Positions 32,361 through 38,854 of a stretch of DNA of 38,854 nt are shown in pieces. The stretch covers positions 1 through 38,854 of the forward strand of contig REED01000062.1 of the NCBI GenBank assembly GCA_007695225.1, in the 5' to 3' direction. The translations under genes and the position numbers were made by a program. The notes below the pieces were generated by a model. The model worked only from the letters and a program-made list of their open reading frames with translations. It had not been told where the DNA came from and did not search any database. This stretch comes from Gemmatimonadales bacterium (GTDB lineage Bacteria; Gemmatimonadota; Gemmatimonadetes; Longimicrobiales; Gaopeijiaceae). The stretch's first letter is position 1; every line of letters begins with the position of its first letter.

Positions 32361-34244
32361 TCATCCGGGACAGGTTCCCCAGAGCGGCCTCCAGTCTGGA
32401 TTGAGCCAGGCGACGGCTCCCGCATCGAAATTGACGGGCGACTCCTCAATGAGGACTACGCACCACCGAGAGAGATCCTGGTTGAAGGACGAGGCCTCGA
32501 AGAACATCACGGCCATGTTCCCGACCCCCGACACGTCCCAGTCCCCGATGTCCTGATTGAAGGCGGTTGCACGGGAGAACATGCTGTTCATGCTCGTGGC
32601 CCTGGATACGTCCCAGCCGCCAATGTCCTGGTTGAAGGAACGCGCCCCCGAGAACAATCCTGTGAAGTCGGTGACGGCCGAGACGTCCCAGCTTCCGATG
32701 TCCTGGTCGAACGACTCCGCATCGGCAAAGGTACGGCGCAGGACTTCCACGTTCGAGACATTCCAGCCCCCGATGTCCTGATTGAATTGGGCTGCGCTCC
32801 TGAACATCACCCCCATGTTCTGCAAACCGGACACATCCCATGTGCCGATGGGTTGATTGAAAGATGAAGCATGGTCGAACATGCCCTGCATGTTCTCCAC
32901 CCGGGATACGTCCCACCCACCAACAGCCCCATTGAAATCGTGGGCTGACACGAACATGGACTGCATGGTCGTGACCTGGGAGGTGTTCCAGGAATCGAGA
33001 TCCCGATCGAACTCCGATGCAGATTGAAACATCCGGCTCATATCGGTCACCTTGGATACATCCCAGGATCCGATGTCCTGATTGAATGACGATGCGTGGT
33101 CGAACATGCGGGACATGTCTGCCACGTTTCCTACATCCCACTGCCCTATGTCAGAATTGAACGACTGGGCGTTCCGGAACATCCCTCGCATGCTGGTGAC
33201 ATTTGATGTATCCCAATGTCCGATGTCCGCGTTGAACTCCGGGTTTTGCCAGAAGGCGAGCGTCATATCGGTAACGGTGGGCGGAGGTGAGGCCACCCGC
33301 ACCAGGTTGGGCGCATTCGGGAAGGCCAGCGCGAGGGATGTGGTCTGCGTTTCTCCCCATTCATCGACGCTGAGAAGGGGAACGTTCCGGGTGCTCTGGA
33401 TGGTGGGCGGAACTCCCCCGAAGATCTCGAAGGTACCGGTGACCGTGACGGTGTAGACACCATCCTCCTGGTAGGTGTGGAACCGGCCGCCGAAGGGAAG
33501 GAAGGGAAGGGGGATGAAGGGTTCGACCGTCCCGTCTCCCCAGTCCACCAAGGCATCCACCTCTCCCGCGAGGGGAAGGAAGATGGTCGTGCCTGACGTC
33601 AGCCTCGTGTCCCAGGTGGTGACGAATCGAGGTCCCGAATCCTCGCAGGTCTGGAGCGGGTATTCCGTGAAGGTGGCCCAGTTCCCCCGTTCCGTGAATC
33701 GCTGTCCGTGGCTCCAGGCGCCTTCCGTCCGCCCCGAGGTGGAATGGACGACGGCAGCGTAGGCTGCGACAAGGAGCCTGGGCTGCCCCTCGGGTTCCAG
33801 CTCGGGGAGGGGCAGGACGTGGGTGAAGGTGGTGCCTCCTTGGTGATGCGTCTGCTGGGAGAAGAGGCCCGGAATGGGATTTCCGGACGAAGTTCGCGGG
33901 AATCCCTCCACGGAGGTGGCCAACTGCACCTTGGTACTTTCGAGCTTCCACCCTTCGGCCAGGGTGTAGGCGATGGCCAGCCGGGTCTCGTCGTTCGAGA
34001 TCTCAACTTCGCCCACCGGTTCATCCTGGCCGGCCAGGAGGGAGATGGAGACCGACTCGCCGCATATCTCCAAGGCTGTGGTCCCGACGGAGGCCGGTGC
34101 CTCCTGGCGACTCAGCTCCGCGACGCCGGTGGGACTCGGCCCATCGGCACAGGCATAGGCGGCGAGGACGAGGAGGAAGACGAAGGGCCGGGTTCGACGG
34201 GATGAGCTCCCCGGCAGGGAAGGCTCGACGGGATGGTTGCCCAT
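32361..34244 (-). CDS. BspA-like surface protein with eleven DUF285 repeats
   Basis: A 627-aa exported protein. A signal segment (FVFLLVLAAYACADG) ends at a lipobox-like AAYAC. Residues about 50-240 form an unknown domain, a PKD/DUF285-associated VDWGDGTVEPF follows at about 245, and eleven 25-residue repeats span about 326-600. The repeat consensus is near MFxxASSFNQDIGxWDVSxVTxM. The C-terminal cap (VNFDAGAVAWLNPDWRPLWGTCPG) has the two closing Cys/Trp residues of this type. Such proteins are surface adhesins or cell-wall-associated. Base composition is visibly AT-richer than the neighbours, suggesting transfer. The ATG at 34244 is chosen because upstream sequence only shadows the next gene. 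Confidence 0.9.
   Translation of the reverse strand: MGNHPVEPSLPGSSSRRTRPFVFLLVLAAYACADGPSPTGVAELSRQEAPASVGTTALEICGESVSISLLAGQDEPVGEVEISNDETRLAIAYTLAEGWKLESTKVQLATSVEGFPRTSSGNPIPGLFSQQTHHQGGTTFTHVLPLPELEPEGQPRLLVAAYAAVVHSTSGRTEGAWSHGQRFTERGNWATFTEYPLQTCEDSGPRFVTTWDTRLTSGTTIFLPLAGEVDALVDWGDGTVEPFIPLPFLPFGGRFHTYQEDGVYTVTVTGTFEIFGGVPPTIQSTRNVPLLSVDEWGETQTTSLALAFPNAPNLVRVASPPPTVTDMTLAFWQNPEFNADIGHWDTSNVTSMRGMFRNAQSFNSDIGQWDVGNVADMSRMFDHASSFNQDIGSWDVSKVTDMSRMFQSASEFDRDLDSWNTSQVTTMQSMFVSAHDFNGAVGGWDVSRVENMQGMFDHASSFNQPIGTWDVSGLQNMGVMFRSAAQFNQDIGGWNVSNVEVLRRTFADAESFDQDIGSWDVSAVTDFTGLFSGARSFNQDIGGWDVSRATSMNSMFSRATAFNQDIGDWDVSGVGNMAVMFFEASSFNQDLSRWCVVLIEESPVNFDAGAVAWLNPDWRPLWGTCPG
32445..33269 (-). 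repeat. Eleven 75-bp DUF285 repeats
   Basis: Eleven consecutive units of 75 bp, each coding one 25-residue repeat. The first and last are the most divergent. The eighth unit, read in protein order, has lost the usual Met-Phe pair (LRRTF), and the ninth has LF in its place. Confidence 0.9.
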
Positions 34245-34297
34245 GATGGTATCCTGGACCGTGAGGAGAGGAGCGCGGGTGCCATGACCGCGCGGCG

Positions 34298-34323
34298 GGA
34301 ACGCCGTTCCAGTTGAAGAACGG
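34298..34323. promoter_or_regulatory. Overlapping small palindromes in the divergent region
   Basis: GGAAC-GCC-GTTCC (34298-34310) and CCGTTC-N8-GAACGG (34304-34323) share one arm. They lie between the BspA-like gene and the hydrolase in a 238-bp region (34245-34482) where I see no other gene. A repressor site is possible; at this GC content chance is also possible. Confidence 0.3.
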
Positions 34324-34482
34324 GGGATCGGGCCCATGGGGCTCAGGGGCAGGGCAGGGAAGCGGATCGGCTCCTGGCCGGATCCGCTCAAGGAGGGGTG
34401 CCGTCGGAGCGGGGAGACTTGCCTTGGGAGCCCGCTCCTCCACCCTTGTCTGCCCCCTTCCCCCTCGCACACCTTCCCCTTC

Positions 34483-35433
34483 ATGGCGCCTCTTTCCATG
34501 GATCCTCCCGTCTCTCTCCAGGGCGTCCCTCTCCGGGAGCGCCGGATCCCCGTCCAGGGGATCACCCTGCGGGTGGTGGAGGCGGGTCCCGAGGAGGGCC
34601 CCCTGGTGGTCCTCCTCCATGGGTTCCCCGAATTCTGGTATGGGTGGCGGAAGCAGATCCCGGCGCTGGCCCGGGCCGGCTACCGGGTCTGGGTGCCGGA
34701 CCAGCGGGGATACGGGGGCTCGGACAAGCCCCGGGGGGTCGCGGCCTACCGGGTGGAGACCCTGGCCCTGGACGTGGTGGGGCTCATCCGGGCCGCAGGG
34801 GTGGAGCGGGCCGCCGCGGTGGTGGGGCACGACTGGGGAGCGGCGGTGGCCTGGTGGGTGGGGATCGCCCACCCGGAGCGGTTGGAGCGCCTTGTGATCC
34901 TCAACGTTCCCCACCCCTCCAGGGGGGTCATGAGGGCCGTCCTCCGGAAGCGGCCCGGGCAGCTGCTCATGAGTTGGTACGTGTTCGCCTTCCAGCTCCC
35001 CGTCCTGCCCGAATGGCTCATGCGGCGGCAGAACTGGCGGATCCTGGCCGCCAACCTCCGGGGAAGGACCTCCGAGTCCATCACCCGGGAGGACCGGGAC
35101 CGCTACCGGGAGGCCTGGTCGGTCCCTGGGGCCATTACCGGGATGGTGAACTGGTACCGGGCCATGCTCCGCCATCCCCCCCGGGCCCCGGGCCGGGCCC
35201 GGGGCTCCACCCGGGTGGGGATCCCCACCCTCATCCTCTGGGGGGAGCGGGACCGCTACCTGACGAAGGAGCTGGCTCCGCTGAGCCTGGAGCGATGCGA
35301 CCGGGGGCGGCTCATCACCTTTCCCGAAGCCACGCACTGGCTCCAGCACGACGAGCCCGAGGGGGTGAACCAGGCGCTCCTGGAGTTCCTGGGGGATGCC
35401 CGATCGAACCCAACCACCGGAGGTAAATCGTGA
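34483..35433 (+). CDS. Alpha/beta hydrolase, epoxide-hydrolase-like
   Basis: A 316-aa soluble enzyme of the alpha/beta hydrolase fold. The oxyanion motif HGFPEFWYGWRKQI, the strand VPDQRGYGGSDKP and the nucleophile elbow GHDWGA (Asp nucleophile) mark it as epoxide hydrolase or haloalkane dehalogenase. The acid is probably Asp in LILWGERDRYL and the base His in ATHWLQHDEP. The cap domain (YVFAFQLPVLPEWLMRR) has the Trp/Tyr-rich form of epoxide hydrolases. The ATG at 34483 or 34498 is possible and neither has a Shine-Dalgarno. A GTG-coupled gene followed but has decayed. Confidence 0.87.
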   Translation: MAPLSMDPPVSLQGVPLRERRIPVQGITLRVVEAGPEEGPLVVLLHGFPEFWYGWRKQIPALARAGYRVWVPDQRGYGGSDKPRGVAAYRVETLALDVVGLIRAAGVERAAAVVGHDWGAAVAWWVGIAHPERLERLVILNVPHPSRGVMRAVLRKRPGQLLMSWYVFAFQLPVLPEWLMRRQNWRILAANLRGRTSESITREDRDRYREAWSVPGAITGMVNWYRAMLRHPPRAPGRARGSTRVGIPTLILWGERDRYLTKELAPLSLERCDRGRLITFPEATHWLQHDEPEGVNQALLEFLGDARSNPTTGGKS

Positions 35434-35640
35434 CTGAAGCCGCGAACCCGGCTCCCGAACGATCTCCAACCGTGGCCCCCTACCTCATCGTGGACGATGC
35501 CGTCCGCCCTCCCGTCCATGGTCCACCTCTCCTTCCCCAACGCGGACATCGTCTTCCAGCAGGCGCTCGCGGCCGCGGCGACGCAGAGGAGTGAGGGACG
35601 CAGGGGAGTGAGGTCCACCCATCACCCGCGCTCGTTATGG
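35430..35640 (+). pseudogene. Decayed VOC (PhnB/glyoxalase-like) gene
   Basis: A strong Shine-Dalgarno (GGAGGT, 35419-35424) precedes a GTG at 35430 that overlaps the hydrolase stop (GTGA). The frame reads TVAPYLIVDDA, the start of PhnB-like VOC proteins, and then runs into nonsense to a stop near 35594. In another frame, 35517 onward reads MVHLSFPNADIVFQQALAAAAT, which is the second-half strand and helix of the same family (usual form VHLYVPDADAVFxRALAAGAT). About 60 residues between the two pieces are missing, and the C-terminal end after TQRSEG is unrelated. The gene was lost by an internal deletion with frameshift. The bases to 35711 show no gene. Confidence 0.75.
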
Positions 35641-35711
35641 GCGCGGCCTACGTCTGAAGCGCGGCCCGGGGATCCAGGGCACTCCACGGCGACCTCGGGG
35701 TCATAGGGCCC

Positions 35712-36554
35712 ATGATCCGTTTCACGCGCATCGCCGCCCTTCTGGGACCGCCGCTGGCCCTGGCCACCGCCGCGTTACTCCTTGCCCCTGGCCGGGGCCG
35801 CGCACAGGATACCCAGCCCGACTCTTCGGTCGCCAGGCAGGCCTTCCCGGGTACGCACTTCCCGTCTGCGTCGGGGGTGGAACCAGCAGCGATCAGCCCC
35901 GCAACGATCGGCCCTGCAGCGATCGACTCCGCGGGCGAGGACCCCGCCCTCCTCCTCCACCAGCGTCTCCGGCAGGCGGAGCGGGATCACCTGGTGCGTG
36001 TGGGGGTGTGGGGGATGGCCAATGCGGCCGCCGGGACAGCCATGGCCCTCGCCGTGGACCGGGGGGAACGTCCCACCGTCCACGCCTTCGGAATACAGAC
36101 GGCGGGTTGGGGGGTGGTGAACACGGGGATCGCCGCCGCCGGCCTCCTTTTCGGAGGACGGGGCGACCCGCCCAGCACCCCGGGGGAGGCCCTGCGGTCC
36201 GAGTCCCATTGGGGGCAGATCCTGGTCCTGAACCAGGGGTTGAACGTGGGCTACGCCATGACCGGCGTGGGGCTCTGGGTCGCCTCGGGAAGGGGTCTCC
36301 GGAACGGCGATGAGGTGAGGGGCCATGCTCAGGCGGTGATCGTCCAGGGGCTGGGCCTCTTCGTCCTCGACGGGGTCGCCTGGCTGGGCCATAGGGAACG
36401 GATGCGGACCCTCCGGGAATGGTTTGACCGTGCCGAGGCGGCCGTCTCCCCCGAGGGAGGGATCGAGGTTCGGCTTCGGCCGAAGCAGAGGCCGTTGCCT
36501 GGGGAACGCCACGGCGACGGCGGCAGTGCCGCTAGAAGGCCGTTGAAGAAGTAG
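35712..36554 (+). CDS. Membrane protein of unknown function, C-terminus supplied by the repeat element
   Basis: A 280-aa protein with a signal peptide (LGPPLALATAALLLAPGRGRAQ) and a spacer holding three 15-bp units (AAISP-like). Four hydrophobic stretches follow (about 95-112, 125-145, 170-192, 205-222), with GIQTAGWGVVNTGIAAAGLLFGGRG as the most distinctive part. It may belong to a small conserved membrane family (DUF6992-like; weak recall). The last seven residues, ending RRPLKK, and the stop at 36552 lie inside the left inverted repeat of the element at 36532, so the natural end was probably different. Confidence 0.75.
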   Translation: MIRFTRIAALLGPPLALATAALLLAPGRGRAQDTQPDSSVARQAFPGTHFPSASGVEPAAISPATIGPAAIDSAGEDPALLLHQRLRQAERDHLVRVGVWGMANAAAGTAMALAVDRGERPTVHAFGIQTAGWGVVNTGIAAAGLLFGGRGDPPSTPGEALRSESHWGQILVLNQGLNVGYAMTGVGLWVASGRGLRNGDEVRGHAQAVIVQGLGLFVLDGVAWLGHRERMRTLREWFDRAEAAVSPEGGIEVRLRPKQRPLPGERHGDGGSAARRPLKK

Positions 36555-36838
36555 AGGGGCCTCCGGGAAGGGGTCTTGCTCGACCCACGCGCTTTGCGCG
36601 TGGGTGCCCGGGTCGAGGCCGGTCGCTGAACGCGATGCCGTAGCATCGGTGTATCGGCCCAACGAAGATCCAGGGCCGCAATCCTCCTTCCCCCTTCGGG
36701 TTGGGGCGGCAGAGGCCCGCCTCGACGTAGCTAGCTCTATGCCTTCGACGGGCCGCCTACAATTCGGCAGGCACCGCCGCGAAGCGGTGGTCGAGCGCTC
36801 CCAACGGAGGCCCCTCTACTTCTTCAACGGCCTTCTAG
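36532..36838. mobile_element. 307-bp MITE-like element with perfect 34-bp inverted ends
   Basis: The first 34 bases (36532-36565, starting CTAGAAGGCCGTTGAAGAAG) are the exact reverse complement of the last 34 (36805-36838). Both ends begin with CTAG, which could be the target duplication. Inside are a 10-bp hairpin with TTT loop (36583-36605), a 6-bp hairpin CGATGC/GCATCG (36633-36648) and a 6-bp hairpin CACCGC/GCGGTG (36772-36789), so the whole element can fold. There is no transposase or other gene. The ends recall the tips of some insertion sequences (GGCTGTTGAAAAAGT-like), but I cannot name the family. A second copy is partly present at 1-78. Confidence 0.85.
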
Positions 36839-37335
36839 GCCCCGCCCGTCCCCTTCCTCCGGGCCATCCAGGCGTCCACGCTGTAGCGTCCCGGCCCGGA
36901 GAAGAAGTACCAGGCGGCCAGGGGAGTGTAGACCATGAGCAGGTGCCGGGGAAGGAGATTCCCCGCGTCCAGCCAGGCGATGAGGATGCTCAGGAAGATG
37001 AGGGTCGAGACCCCGGCGCTGACCCGGTTCCAGATCCCCACCAGGAGGAGTCCGCCGAAGACCAGTTCCAGCCAGGGGAGGGCGTACCCGTAGGGCGCGG
37101 CGATGAAGGTGGGAAGCCAGTCCGGGTTGTTGTTCTGGAACTGGTTCCCCTGGTAGAAGGACCCGAGGCCCTCGTTCACGTCCTGGAGGACCTTCCCCCA
37201 CCCCTGGTGGAGGAGGAACCACCCCAGCATGATCCGGGTGAGGGCCTTGGCCGACTCCTCGGCGGTGGTGCCCTCGGCACCGTAGGGACGGGCCACCTGG
37301 GGGGAATGGATCGCGGTGGAAGGAGTGGGGCTCAC
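36835..37335 (-). CDS. DoxX-family membrane protein
   Basis: A 166-aa protein with four membrane helices. LTRIMLGWFLLHQGWGKVL, then the SFYQGNQFQNNNPDWLPTF loop, LPWLELVFGGLLLVGIWNRVSAGVSTLIFLSILIAWL and YTPLAAWYFFSGPGRYSVDAWM are the DoxX/DoxD-type pattern (quinone- or redox-linked membrane proteins). The start is the GTG at 37335, preceded by GAGGAG at a good distance; the longer open frame to 37509 has no such support. The stop codon is provided by the CTAG end of the repeat element. Confidence 0.87.
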   Translation of the reverse strand: MSPTPSTAIHSPQVARPYGAEGTTAEESAKALTRIMLGWFLLHQGWGKVLQDVNEGLGSFYQGNQFQNNNPDWLPTFIAAPYGYALPWLELVFGGLLLVGIWNRVSAGVSTLIFLSILIAWLDAGNLLPRHLLMVYTPLAAWYFFSGPGRYSVDAWMARRKGTGGA

Positions 37336-37447
37336 GGTGTGCTCCTCGGGTCGGGGATGTTCCGGGGGGTGGATCTGGATCGTCGGAATGGGGGTCAGGA
37401 TACGTCCAACCGGGGTCGGGGAACAGGGCGGGGATGGGGGCGAAGCA

Positions 37448-38797
37448 TCATTCCATCTCCCACGACAGCACCACGATCCGGGTGACCTGGAAGGGGCTCC
37501 GGTTGTCATCGCTCACCAGGACCAGGGAGCGTCGCCCGTCGGGGAGTGGGGGTCCGAGGGCCATGGCCTCGAAGTTGTCCAGGAGAGGGTTGGGCTGGGG
37601 CTGGAGGCTGGTGGCCCCCGCCGGAGGACAGCGGGCGAGGTCGACCACGAGCTCCTTCACCAGCGGAGGGGGAGCCGCTGGCACGGCCAGGCTCGCCACC
37701 TCCGAGACGTCATGCCCGCCCTCCAGCGAGACCTGGAAGATCCGGACGGTGTTCCCCCTGTCCCGGACCCATCCCCGCTCCAGGACCAAGAGGCGTTCGC
37801 CGGACAGGGCGATCATCTCCACCGCCCCCACCTCTCCCGGCTCGCGGCCGGGCTCGGTCTGGTAGTGGTATTCCGCCACCGGGCGGAAGGTCTCCGGCGT
37901 GTCGCCCCGGTAGTGAAGGAGACGGAGGCGGCCCCGGAGGTCTCCGGTTTCGCCGTCCTCCGGCAGGGGGCCTTCCACGATGGTGAAGAGCTCGGTCCCC
38001 GACGGGTCCAGGGCCAGGCTCTCGAAGCTCAGGTTGTTCCGACCGATGAGGAAGCGGCTCGGCACGGGGAGATCCCCAAGCAGACGGCCCTCCAGGGTGA
38101 AGCGTCGGATCCCAGGCTGGGCATCCGGGGCGCCTCCCCCTTCGGAGGCGATGATCCACTGGCGGGAGGCCGTGTCGTGGCGTCTCCCTGAGGCCGGTTC
38201 CCAGATGACGATCCCCTCCCCATCGAAGTTCGACCCGTCCAGGGACCGTCCGTTCTCGTCCAGGAGGAAGGTCACATCCAGGACCCGGGGCGTGCCGAGA
38301 CCCGACGCGAGGCGGGGGATGTCCAGGGTGAACACATGGCTGTGGTCCTCGCCGGCCCGGTCCGCCACCCCATAATAGACCTCCCGCTCCCCGTCCCACG
38401 CGATCCCTGAGATCTCGCCCACGATCCGGGCGCTGGACCCACCGACCTGGATCTCGCCGGCTTGGATCTCGGCCTTGTCCAGGGCGTCGGAGAAGCCCAC
38501 AAGTTCGACCCCTGGTCCACAACTTCCCAGTGTGGGAAAGGGGGCATCTACCCCGAGGGGGGGGGCTGCGCCCGGGCCTGGGCTTGCCGGATGCGCAGCC
38601 TCGATCCTCGCCTCCCCTTCCGGTTCCGGAGTGGCGCATCCGACGATCGAAAGGGGGACAAGGAAGAGGGCAGGGAGGAGCCCCCGAAGGAGCCCCCACC
38701 CCGCCCTCCCACGACCGGACCGTGGCTTGGCCGAAGGGCTGAAGGGAAGGCCGAACCGTGATCGGTCGTGTTCTCGCCTCACCCCCCTGGCCACCAC
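37448..38797 (-). CDS. Esterase-like/phytase-like (PF13449-type) lipoprotein
   Basis: A 449-aa lipoprotein: after a basic N-terminus the signal LLPALFLVPLSIVGC gives a lipid Cys near residue 54. The mature part is a beta-propeller of the phytase-like group: GEISGIAWDGEREVYYGVADRAG, then DGEGIVIWE, WIIASEGGG, RNNLSFESLALDPSGTELFTIVEG, LLVLERGWVRDRGNTVRIFQV and NFEAMALGPPLPDGRRSLVLVSDDN. The typical SEG, NxxFE and SDDN motifs are present. It may hydrolyse phosphate or other esters outside the cell. The GTG at 38797 lies 5 bp after the preceding stop; a GTG near 38780 is an alternative. Confidence 0.87.
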   Translation of the reverse strand: MVARGVRREHDRSRFGLPFSPSAKPRSGRGRAGWGLLRGLLPALFLVPLSIVGCATPEPEGEARIEAAHPASPGPGAAPPLGVDAPFPTLGSCGPGVELVGFSDALDKAEIQAGEIQVGGSSARIVGEISGIAWDGEREVYYGVADRAGEDHSHVFTLDIPRLASGLGTPRVLDVTFLLDENGRSLDGSNFDGEGIVIWEPASGRRHDTASRQWIIASEGGGAPDAQPGIRRFTLEGRLLGDLPVPSRFLIGRNNLSFESLALDPSGTELFTIVEGPLPEDGETGDLRGRLRLLHYRGDTPETFRPVAEYHYQTEPGREPGEVGAVEMIALSGERLLVLERGWVRDRGNTVRIFQVSLEGGHDVSEVASLAVPAAPPPLVKELVVDLARCPPAGATSLQPQPNPLLDNFEAMALGPPLPDGRRSLVLVSDDNRSPFQVTRIVVLSWEME

Positions 38798-38802
38798 GGG
38801 GA

Positions 38803-38854
38803 TCAGGCGGCCGGAAGGCTGTCCACCAGTTCGATCATCCGCCGGCGCATGGCT
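38803..38854 (-). CDS. C-terminal end of a gene running off the window
   Basis: The last codons on the minus strand read AMRRRMIELVDSLPAA and stop at 38803. The stop sits 5 bp before the start of the phytase-like lipoprotein, as in an operon. The rest of the gene is outside the window, so no family can be given. Confidence 0.45.
   Translation of the reverse strand, partial: AMRRRMIELVDSLPAA

Noticed and set aside
35256-35618. Minus-strand frame crossing the end of the hydrolase gene
   Set aside because: It runs through the hydrolase catalytic-His region and the VOC relic in antisense and has no Shine-Dalgarno or motif.
36583-36648. The consecutive hairpins as a CRISPR-like array or tRNA
   Set aside because: The stems differ in sequence, there are no regular spacers, and no cloverleaf can be formed. 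They belong to the inverted-repeat element.

Overview
The window is about 39 kb of GC-rich, densely coded bacterial chromosome. Several things point to a Gemmatimonadota-like or related didermic environmental bacterium: many lipoproteins, a complete TolC/RND system and outer-membrane barrels; a TIGR02999-type ECF sigma factor next to a TPR-bearing Ser/Thr kinase; GTG/TTG starts; and a small outer-membrane protein type that I associate with that group. The phylum is inference from gene content and composition. No rRNA, tRNA or CRISPR array was seen.

Layout. Bases 1-78 are the right part of a repeat element whose full copy lies at 36532-36838. Bases 98-3067 (minus) hold an ABC ATPase, an FtsX/MacB-type permease with a histidine-rich periplasmic loop, and a DUF3299 lipoprotein, a probable metal-related operon. 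It faces a TolB-like propeller gene (3283-4371) across an AT-rich palindrome that could be a metalloregulator operator. A small membrane protein gene (4383-4772, minus) follows. Bases 4941-11973 (plus) are a tightly packed six-gene operon: membrane protein, two B12-binding-type radical SAM enzymes, two GNAT-like proteins and a GH3-family acyl-adenylate enzyme. Four of its five junctions overlap or are separated by 12 bp or less. I do not recognise it as a described pathway, and it is the best candidate here for a novel biosynthetic system.

Bases 12047-17160 look like a sigma54-controlled module. A sigma54 activator (13621-15003) is divergent from a helical-repeat lipoprotein that has a good -24/-12 promoter. 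Two matching palindromes lie 30 bp apart between them, and a second -24/-12-like site sits immediately before a TPR protein and lipoprotein pair. Bases 17223-25353 (minus) carry a heavy-metal-type tripartite efflux operon (TolC-like, adaptor, CzcA-like RND) followed by an SLC13 permease with four apparent RCK_C domains. A truncated amidohydrolase relic lies upstream at 25606-25850.

Bases 26069-32252 hold two outer-membrane-type proteins and the sigma factor, TPR kinase and lipoprotein series. Bases 32361-34244 encode a BspA/DUF285 protein with eleven 25-residue repeats and visibly lower GC, probably acquired. Then come an epoxide-hydrolase-like enzyme, a decayed VOC (glyoxalase-fold) gene once coupled to it, a membrane protein, the repeat element, a DoxX protein and a phytase-like lipoprotein. 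The two genes flanking the repeat element both take their stop codons from its ends. In-frame tandem micro-repeats recur in signal peptides and linkers throughout the window.
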